Assembly (NCBI RefSeq): GCF_000175215.2
Contig: NC_014817.1
Location: 1,251,950-1,315,949, forward strand
Length of the DNA stretch: 64,000 bases
Reading direction: 5' to 3'
DNA from: Asticcacaulis excentricus CB 48
GTDB lineage: Bacteria; Pseudomonadota; Alphaproteobacteria; Caulobacterales; Caulobacteraceae
In this document: piece after piece, positions 58,269 through 64,000 of the stretch
Layout: each line of letters opens with the position of its first letter
How positions within the stretch are numbered: the stretch's first letter is position 1
Position numbers and translations under genes: made by a program
The notes under the pieces: model-generated
What the model was told of the DNA's origin: nothing
The model's input: the letters and a program-made list of their open reading frames with translations, nothing else
The model's database searches: none

Positions 58269-60233
58269 ATGCTGTCACTGGCCGAACGCACCGGAGACTT
58301 GCGTCGGTATGCTTACCGGCTGTTGCGCCGACTGAAGGCGAGTCACAGACAAAGCGAAGTCGATACGGCGGAGTTGAGGCGTCAGCGCGCGATTGCGTTG
58401 CGCCCGGTCGTGCGCGGTCTGTGCGGAGTGGTCGGCAGCTATTATATCGTTATTTTTATCTCCCACTTTTTCTATGAAAAAGGGATGGACCTGCCGATCA
58501 TGGCCGGTCTGGGGGGGGTGACGGCTATAACCTGCCTGTCTTTTTTCCGCTGGACGCGCGGGGCCGAAAGCGTGCAACGGCTGGAAATCGCCACTTTGAT
58601 CGTCAGTCTTTTGATGTACGCCAATGTGGTGGTGTCTCAGTACCTGCACTTTGTCCCGGCCAAGCTGATCTATTTTGTCCTGATGACCCTGGTCTTCGCC
58701 ACCTCGGCGGTGTCGCTGCGGGTTGTGGTGCCGACCTCGCTTCTGGCGACTGGCACCATGTTTGTCATGGCGCATCATGCCGGTTTCCCGGTACTGAAAC
58801 AGCACATCTGGGTCGGTGTTGGCGGTATTGTAACGGCACTGGGCATGGCGGGCATAATGCGCAGCACTATTTTTCGCGCTGTTCATGCCCGTCTGGTCGC
58901 CGAAAAACACCGGCACGAGGCGCAAATTCTGGCGCATTATGATGCCCTGACCGGCCTGCCCAATCGCCGCAGCTTTTTCACCGAGCTGGATGTGGCACTT
59001 GTGGGGGCCAAAAACGGGTACGCCTTTGATCTGGCCCTGATTGATCTCGACGGCTTTAAACCGGTCAATGACCTCTATGGCCACAGCATTGGCGACGCCC
59101 TGCTGATCGAGGTCGGCAAGCGTCTGCGCGCGGTCGTGGGGTCGCGCGGCGTCGTGGCGCGACTGGGCGGAGATGAGTTTGCTCTCATCCTCAACGGGCA
59201 AATGCCTGACGACGATCTGCGCCGCTTTGGTGAAGACCTCTGCGATACCTTGCGCCAAACCTATGTGTTGGGCGGCGGGGTGTGCGCCAACATCTCCGGC
59301 TCGGTCGGCTTCGTGCATTCGGACCCGGGAGCCCAGTGGAGCGCCTCGCAAATGCTGGAGCGCGCCGACTACGCACTCTATTACGCCAAGCAGAACCTGC
59401 GCGGTGCGCCGATCATCTTTGACCGCCGCCACGAAAACGAGATGCAGGATTTCGGCGCCGTAGATCAGACCCTGCGTTCGTCCGATCTCGAAAGTGAACT
59501 CTATATCGTCTTCCAGCCGCAGATCGATCTCAAGGCGCAGCGCACGGTTAGCTTCGAGGCGCTGGCCCGCTGGCAGTCAGAAAAGCTGGGGCCGGTGCGA
59601 CCGGACATCTTCATCCGCGCCGCCGAACGCTCCGGCCTGATCAGCGACATCACCCTAATTCTCTTGCGCAAGGCGCTGGTGGCGGTGCGCGACTGGCCCC
59701 GTGATATGCGCGTCTCGTTCAATCTGTCGGCGCGCGACCTGCGCTCGCTGCCGGCCATCGCGCGTATCTGCGACACGGTAAAAGCATCCGGCGTCGATCC
59801 GAAGCGCATCGAGTTCGAAATCACCGAAACCGCCATGCTCAGCGACTTCGATCAGGCGCTGGAGGCTCTGGCGCTGCTGAAAGGCATGGGCAGCCGCATC
59901 GCGCTCGATGACTTCGGTTCGGGCTATTCCAGCTTCGGCTATATCCATCGCCTGCCGGTAGACAAGATCAAGATCGACCGCAGCTTCGTAACCCAGCTTT
60001 TGCGCCACGATTCGACGGTCAAAATCGTCAAGACGCTGATCGACCTGTGCGGCAACCTGTCGCTCGATCACGTTATCGAAGGCGTCGAGACGGCGGCGGA
60101 ACTATGCCGTCTGGAAGAGATCGGTGCGCGCTATATTCAGGGCTATTACTTCTCACAGCCCATGCGCGCCGAAGCCATCACCGCCTATCTGGACGCCGAA
60201 TCCTGGCGCGAGGGGCTGAAAAAGGCGGGGTAG
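58269..60233 (+). CDS. Membrane GGDEF-EAL protein
   Basis: A 654-residue inner-membrane c-di-GMP enzyme. About six membrane spans lie in residues 45-210. A GGDEF domain follows (about 225-390) with an intact GGDEF at 300-304 (ARLGGDEFALIL), and then an EAL domain (about 405-645). The EAL domain has SFEALARWQ (Glu430), ALDDFGSGYSSF and QGYYFSQP. Both catalytic signatures look complete, so it may both make and degrade c-di-GMP; net activity cannot be inferred. No separate sensory domain is seen beyond the membrane part. Confidence 0.92.
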   Translation: MLSLAERTGDLRRYAYRLLRRLKASHRQSEVDTAELRRQRAIALRPVVRGLCGVVGSYYIVIFISHFFYEKGMDLPIMAGLGGVTAITCLSFFRWTRGAESVQRLEIATLIVSLLMYANVVVSQYLHFVPAKLIYFVLMTLVFATSAVSLRVVVPTSLLATGTMFVMAHHAGFPVLKQHIWVGVGGIVTALGMAGIMRSTIFRAVHARLVAEKHRHEAQILAHYDALTGLPNRRSFFTELDVALVGAKNGYAFDLALIDLDGFKPVNDLYGHSIGDALLIEVGKRLRAVVGSRGVVARLGGDEFALILNGQMPDDDLRRFGEDLCDTLRQTYVLGGGVCANISGSVGFVHSDPGAQWSASQMLERADYALYYAKQNLRGAPIIFDRRHENEMQDFGAVDQTLRSSDLESELYIVFQPQIDLKAQRTVSFEALARWQSEKLGPVRPDIFIRAAERSGLISDITLILLRKALVAVRDWPRDMRVSFNLSARDLRSLPAIARICDTVKASGVDPKRIEFEITETAMLSDFDQALEALALLKGMGSRIALDDFGSGYSSFGYIHRLPVDKIKIDRSFVTQLLRHDSTVKIVKTLIDLCGNLSLDHVIEGVETAAELCRLEEIGARYIQGYYFSQPMRAEAITAYLDAESWREGLKKAG

Positions 60234-60235
60234 AC

Positions 60236-60394
60236 TTAGTCGCCCTTTTTCGACGCTCCGGACTTGCTGAGGCGATGGCAATGGCCTGATCCTAATCTTT
60301 GACCCTGGCGCCGCTGGAATTTTTCAGATCGCCGTCCTTGATTCGCTCATGACCTTTCGATCTCGCGCTTCTGAGTCGGGGTTTGCCTGGGCAT
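60236..60394 (-). pseudogene. DUF6496 (plasmid-stabilisation-like) pseudogene
   Basis: Minus strand from ATG 60394 (with AGGAGG) reads MPRQTPTQKREIER and stops at 60347-60349. In a second frame ERIKDGDLKNSSGARVKD leads to a TAG at 60292-60294, then DQAIAIA. Back in the first frame the text ends LSKSGASKKGD at 60236. Joined, these reproduce the small basic DUF6496 family with its QAIAIALSEAGASK motif, broken by two frame changes and a stop. It lies between the GGDEF-EAL gene and the GDSL gene. Residual expression is unlikely. Confidence 0.75.
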
Positions 60395-60449
60395 GGTCCA
60401 TCCTCCTGTTGGGAGGGCGGAGTATGCGCCATCACGTAGCGGGATGCGA

Positions 60450-61709
60450 TTAGGCTTTGCGCGCCCATCCGAAAGAAGTGAGCGGGATCGACTGCGCCAT
60501 CTCCGCGGCACCGGCATCATTGGGGTGCAGATTATCGGCCATGCCCAGCCCCGGCCGAAGCCAGCCGGGACGCGCCGGGTCTTCCAGTGCCTTTTCAAAA
60601 TCAAACAAGCCGTCAAAGACATCGGAACGGCGCAGCCAGGCATTGAGCGCCACGCGCCGCGTCTCCTTCTCGTCGCTGTAATAGTCCTTGAAGGTCGTGC
60701 CCTTGAAGGGGGTGAGCGTCCCCGCATAGGTGCGGATGCCGTGCGCCTGCGCGCGGGCGGCGATCTGGCTCAGGCCCATCTTCAAGTCGTCCAGCGGAGC
60801 GTAGCCGGGACTGTCCGGACCGCCGGCGTGGCCGAGGTCGTTAATTCCGATCAGCAGCACGACGGCGGCGACATTCGGTTGTGCCAGCACATCGCGGTCA
60901 AAGCGCGCCAAAGCGCCGGTGCCGAAACGCGCCCAGGTGCCATGATTGAGAAGCCGGTTGCCGCTGATGCCGGCATTGACGACGCTCAGAGGGATGCGGG
61001 CGGCGCTGAGGCGCTGGCTCAGCAGGTCGGGCCAGGTTCTGCCCTGATCCGGTGTAATCCCGTAGCCGTCGGTGATTGAGTCGCCAAAGGCTACCAGTGC
61101 CTGCGTCTTGGCGGTGGCGACCTCGACGCCCGACAGCAACGGGAAGGCATTGCCGATGCCAATATCGGTCTTAGTGGTAGTCAGTTCGGGGGCCGCGGTC
61201 TGTTGCCCGTTGCTGATGTAAATAGCGCTGCGCTGGATTTCGTGCAGAGTGGTCAGGGGAGCGGGGCCCTTTAGGTACAGGCTGACGGCGAGGTCGCTGA
61301 GGGCTGCCACCGTCAGGGCAATGGGGTCGCTGAGGACATAGGCACCCGGCGAGATGGTCACGGCGGTCTGACCGTCAAAGGTCGCCGCGCGGTCGCTTTG
61401 CAGGTCGATACGCGCGCCGGACAGGCGTCTGGCGACGCGCAGTTCGTCGATGCGCAGTGGCGTGTCGCCATAGGCGTTGGACAGACGGATACGCACGGCG
61501 CTGCCGCCCGCGCTGAGGCGCACAATCTGACGCAGGGTGAGGTCCTGCGCCTGCGCTTTGTTGCCGGACGGCTCGGGCGCGGCGTACCATGAGGGCGTCC
61601 AGTGCTGGGTCGTTCGGGCCAACGCTGGAAGGGTCAGGGAGGGCACGGTCAGTGCGGCTCCGGCGGCGGTCAGGCCCGACATCAAGGCACGACGGTTCAG
61701 AGTGGACAT
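60450..61709 (-). CDS. Exported SGNH/GDSL hydrolase
   Basis: A 419-residue exported esterase or lipase with a Tat-like signal (NRRALMSGLTAAGAALTVPSL). It contains the GDSL block VAFGDSITDGYG (Ser nucleophile near residue 210), block II NAGISGNRLL, block III LIGINDLG and block V DNLHPNDAG (catalytic Asp/His). An N-terminal carbohydrate-binding-like beta domain precedes the core. Substrate unknown; acyl or acetyl groups on sugars are common in this group. It is monocistronic. Confidence 0.9.
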   Translation of the reverse strand: MSTLNRRALMSGLTAAGAALTVPSLTLPALARTTQHWTPSWYAAPEPSGNKAQAQDLTLRQIVRLSAGGSAVRIRLSNAYGDTPLRIDELRVARRLSGARIDLQSDRAATFDGQTAVTISPGAYVLSDPIALTVAALSDLAVSLYLKGPAPLTTLHEIQRSAIYISNGQQTAAPELTTTKTDIGIGNAFPLLSGVEVATAKTQALVAFGDSITDGYGITPDQGRTWPDLLSQRLSAARIPLSVVNAGISGNRLLNHGTWARFGTGALARFDRDVLAQPNVAAVVLLIGINDLGHAGGPDSPGYAPLDDLKMGLSQIAARAQAHGIRTYAGTLTPFKGTTFKDYYSDEKETRRVALNAWLRRSDVFDGLFDFEKALEDPARPGWLRPGLGMADNLHPNDAGAAEMAQSIPLTSFGWARKA

Positions 61710-61991
61710 AACGACTCCCTTGAAGGTTCTCTTGGGCTTTCGGCACGCATCTAACGCGATTTTTGAGCTGAGGGAAACAGGGTCATATTTTCTGGCGCCT
61801 GCATCCCGGAACGGGGGCGCGACTCTGCGGGCCGTCTATAGGCGATTTCATCCGAGGCTATGTAACACTGAGCGATTTGATGAGGCGGGCTAGCCCTAAC
61901 CGCAGATCAGGCGTATAGCATGCTACCGTAATTGGTATGCCGGACTACGCGTGTGCTGTGTGGCCGGCTCCAGGGCTTTGTGTGTAACCCT

Positions 61992-62006
61992 GTCCGTTTT
62001 TTACCA
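61992..62006 (+). promoter_or_regulatory. Shared 15-bp putative operator, copy A
   Basis: GTCCGTTTTTTACCA, 56 bases before the ATG of the AraC-family gene. An identical copy occurs at 62900-62914, 60 bases before the next gene. A looser match (CNGGNCATG) extends downstream of both. Likely a binding site shared by the two promoters. Confidence 0.5.
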
Positions 62007-62062
62007 GCGGACATGAGGCTTTGGGGTTATGATCGGACGCTCAGTCGCTGGCGCTATTGCTC

Positions 62063-62896
62063 ATGACCCTTCGGTTTGAATTCATTCCCCCCAGTCCGCC
62101 GCTCGCCGCGCTGATACGCCAGCACCAGATTATCCGGCTTTCCTTTAAGGCGACGGAGACCGTTCCCGCCAAACCCTATTGGCCCCGTCCGTCCGCGTCC
62201 CTAGCGTTTTATAGCCGCGATCCGGAATGGATCAAACCGTTGGGTGCGTTAGAGCTGAGACGCAAACCGCGTGCATCCTTGATTGGTCAGCCGACGCGGA
62301 CGACCTTGCGGCAAGGGGGGCGTGATTTCAGTGTGTATCAGATCGAGTTCCAGCCCGGTGCGGTCCATATCTTGACCGGCCTCGCGATACATGAACTGAC
62401 CGATGCCGACCTTGATGCGGAGGCGGTTTTCCCTCCGGATTTTGGGGCTCTTATTCGGGAAATTGAGGATACGGAAGATGCCCGTCAGATGATCCGCGCT
62501 GCGGAATCCTGGATTTTGCGGCATCACCACAGGCGCAACCGCGAAATGACGGCATGCGACGCGGTCGCCCTGCAATTGCTGCAAAGCCCGACAACCGAGA
62601 TTGATAGGGTAGCCCGACGTCATGGCGTGGGAACGCGGCAACTGCGTCGGGCGTTTCAGGAACGCATGGGCGTTTCGCCGAAGCTCTTTGCGCGCATAGC
62701 GCGCTTTGATCAACTCGTCCGTCTGAGCAATCGCTTTCCGACCCACGACTGGCTCAGTCTGGCCGTCTATGCCGGCTATTACGACTACCACCACCTGCGA
62801 CATGATTTTCGAGACTTCTGCGGCATGGCGCCAAACGCCTTTCGGGCCGTCGAGGCAGGATCGCCAGAGCGAAAATTTGGCTTTCTTGAGGACTGA
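62063..62896 (+). CDS. AraC-family transcriptional regulator
   Basis: About 277 residues. The C-terminal AraC/XylS DNA-binding domain (about 180-270) contains two helix-turn-helix units: EIDRVARRHGVGTRQLRRAFQERMGVSPKLFARIARF, and WLSLAVYAGYYDYHHLRHDFRDFCGMAPNAFR, the second ending in the signature. The N-terminal half resembles the DUF6597-like effector domain. ATG at 62063 is preferred over TTG at 62057. The neighbouring membrane protein gene and the shared 15-bp upstream copies suggest that it controls itself and that gene. Confidence 0.88.
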   Translation: MTLRFEFIPPSPPLAALIRQHQIIRLSFKATETVPAKPYWPRPSASLAFYSRDPEWIKPLGALELRRKPRASLIGQPTRTTLRQGGRDFSVYQIEFQPGAVHILTGLAIHELTDADLDAEAVFPPDFGALIREIEDTEDARQMIRAAESWILRHHHRRNREMTACDAVALQLLQSPTTEIDRVARRHGVGTRQLRRAFQERMGVSPKLFARIARFDQLVRLSNRFPTHDWLSLAVYAGYYDYHHLRHDFRDFCGMAPNAFRAVEAGSPERKFGFLED

Positions 62897-62899
62897 TGC

Positions 62900-62914
62900 G
62901 TCCGTTTTTTACCA
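62900..62914 (+). promoter_or_regulatory. Shared 15-bp putative operator, copy B
   Basis: Exact copy of GTCCGTTTTTTACCA at 61992-62006, lying just after the AraC stop and 60 bases before the membrane protein ATG (62975). Same orientation and similar spacing to the start codon as copy A. Confidence 0.5.
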
Positions 62915-62974
62915 CTGGCATGGCTGAGAGCATTGGTAGGCTCTGCGGGACATAACCGCATAGAGGGCTTTGAC

Positions 62975-63718
62975 ATGACGGACACTCCCAATAGCCGGGA
63001 CAGCACCTTTTTCCTGTGCCTGATGGTGCTGATCTGGATAGGCATGTTCGCCGGTTTCGGTGGCGACATCGCCAAAAAATATGAACACGCACAAGGATTT
63101 CGATACCCCCTGATCGTGCATATTCATGCGGCGGCCTATGTCGGCTGGATGGTGTTGCAGACCCTTCAGATTGTCCTGATCAAGACCGGGAGATATTGCG
63201 CCCATAAGTTTCTTGGCTATCTGGGCATAGGGCTCCTGTGTTTCATGCTGGTCGTGGGGCCATGGGCGGAAATTGACTTTGAACGCCGCACACTTGGTGA
63301 ACCGGGCGCCAAAACAGCCTTCATGGTGATCGCCCTGTCAGGTGTCGTGATGTTTGGGGTGCTGGCCAGCGCCGGTGTGTGGCTTCGCCGCTCGCCAGAC
63401 GCGCACAAACGCCTAATGATGCTGGCGTTGATTTCTATAACGACGGCAGGGTACGGGCGCTGGCTCACGCGCCCTATCCTGAGTGGCCTGGAGCATCTCG
63501 GCCTCTCGACCAGCTTTCTGACCTTCTGGCTGGCCTTCAATGCGGCACCGATCGTACTAACGGGGATGATCGCCCTTCGCGACTTTGTCGTTTACCGCCG
63601 GCTTGTGCCCGCTTTTGTCTGGGGCACCGTCTTTATGACCTGTGTTCAGCTCCTGTCTGCGTGGATCTATTTTCTACCCGAATGGAAAGCTTTGGCCGTA
63701 CGCTGGATAGGCGGATAG
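62975..63718 (+). CDS. Multi-span membrane protein, unnamed family
   Basis: A 247-residue inner-membrane protein with about six or seven hydrophobic spans. Conserved-looking polar residues are VHIHAAAYVGWMVLQTLQ, with two His in the membrane, and HKFLGYLGIGL. This plan recalls small haem- or quinone-interacting membrane proteins, but no family is recognised with confidence. ATG at 62975 is chosen, since the upstream in-frame text is unusual. It is probably in the regulon of the AraC gene just upstream. Confidence 0.75.
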   Translation: MTDTPNSRDSTFFLCLMVLIWIGMFAGFGGDIAKKYEHAQGFRYPLIVHIHAAAYVGWMVLQTLQIVLIKTGRYCAHKFLGYLGIGLLCFMLVVGPWAEIDFERRTLGEPGAKTAFMVIALSGVVMFGVLASAGVWLRRSPDAHKRLMMLALISITTAGYGRWLTRPILSGLEHLGLSTSFLTFWLAFNAAPIVLTGMIALRDFVVYRRLVPAFVWGTVFMTCVQLLSAWIYFLPEWKALAVRWIGG

Positions 63719-63907
63719 ACCGGTCGCGGCTTCAGAGCCGCTGCCGTTGGTTTTGGCGATTAATGGGCAGGCTATATTGAGGGAACTGAGTTTTAAGTTC
63801 CCAATAGGGGCAGAAGGGCTCTCGCGCAACGGAGGCAGGGGAGGCGTTCGACAATTCACAGAAATTTGTTCTTGGTTTGTTTCCCAAGAGTCCGCTGTTA
63901 AGGATTT
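63719..63907. other. Intergenic region at window end
   Basis: No gene or clear hairpin terminator recognised. Upstream sequence for the partial gene at 63908. Confidence 0.4.
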
Positions 63908-64000
63908 GTGACTCTTCACGATTCCACCCCGACCTATCACCCTGACATTTTCTGGCAGCACGAAAAGGCCGATTTCACCCTATTGACTCTTGCCGGAATT
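63908..64000 (+). CDS. Partial open frame at window end
   Basis: A GTG-started frame open for 31 codons to the end of the window (MTLHDSTPTYHPDIFW...). A weak AAGGA precedes it. Composition is coding-like, but it is too short to assign. It may start a new gene running out of the window. Confidence 0.35.
   Translation, partial: MTLHDSTPTYHPDIFWQHEKADFTLLTLAGI

Noticed and set aside
1..64000. CRISPR arrays, tRNA/rRNA genes, insertion sequences and prophage genes
   Set aside because: No regularly spaced repeats, cloverleaf-like sequence, transposase or phage structural motifs were recognised by eye; a covariance-model scan would be needed to exclude small RNAs.

Overview
The window looks like chromosomal DNA from a Caulobacteraceae-type alphaproteobacterium, most likely Asticcacaulis or a close relative. 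The base composition is high in G+C. Alphaproteobacterial marker families are present (DUF2093, DUF4170, a TipF-like flagellar c-di-GMP receptor, CheY/CheZ). There are three large TonB-dependent receptors, and the lipid A/LPS genes are arranged as in other Alphaproteobacteria. The genus is inferred from gene content and was not tested. No rRNA, tRNA, CRISPR array, transposase or prophage was found.

Region by region. 0.2-7.4 kb: ileS, a GyrI-like protein, then a DNA-repair group (UDG-like glycosylase overlapping a shortened SRAP protein, and later Tag), a 23S rRNA pseudouridine synthase, and an A+T-rich orphan membrane protein. 8-13 kb: two small envelope or hypothetical genes and a complete FecI-FecR-FecA-type cell-surface signalling cassette. 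13-20.8 kb: a glycosyltransferase coupled to a GINT1-like beta-propeller protein, a Mug-type glycosylase coupled to aroC, a DnaJ-like protein, pdxH, a HAD phosphatase and an APH-kinase/AAA fusion. 20.9-25.5 kb: a DUF1499 membrane protein, a tiny lipoprotein and a large Oar-like TonB receptor whose codon use differs from its surroundings. 25.7-31 kb: rpmG, rnr, a lipoprotein, a MaoC-like protein and ribF.

31-39 kb holds motility and signalling: cheY, cheZ, two further single receiver domains and a tipF-like gene. Between them lie a NagD-like HAD protein, a DUF5694 protein and about 1 kb of decayed genes that includes a vapC toxin remnant. 39-49 kb is mixed: M23 peptidase, DUF2093, an esterase, xseA, a GAF-PAS protein, a GH27 alpha-galactosidase, DUF2200, purD and a TonB receptor. 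49-58 kb is the lipid A/LPS block: lpxK, waaA, a DUF374 acyltransferase and msbA overlap one another, then come a CtpA-like phosphatase and a lipoprotein on the other strand, then DUF4170, cysQ-like and pmbA. 58-64 kb: a GGDEF-EAL protein, a DUF6496 pseudogene, a GDSL hydrolase, and an AraC regulator followed by a membrane protein; these last two share an identical 15-bp upstream sequence.

The most unusual points are these. (1) A hairpin-rich intergenic repeat occurs at both ends of the window, and half of it appears to be inserted in frame into the ileS editing-domain region. (2) The CheZ tail carries three exact copies of a CheY-binding-like decapeptide. (3) The SRAP protein lacks conserved catalytic positions and is overlapped by a uracil-DNA-glycosylase-like gene. 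(4) A shared putative operator lies before the AraC-family gene and its neighbour.
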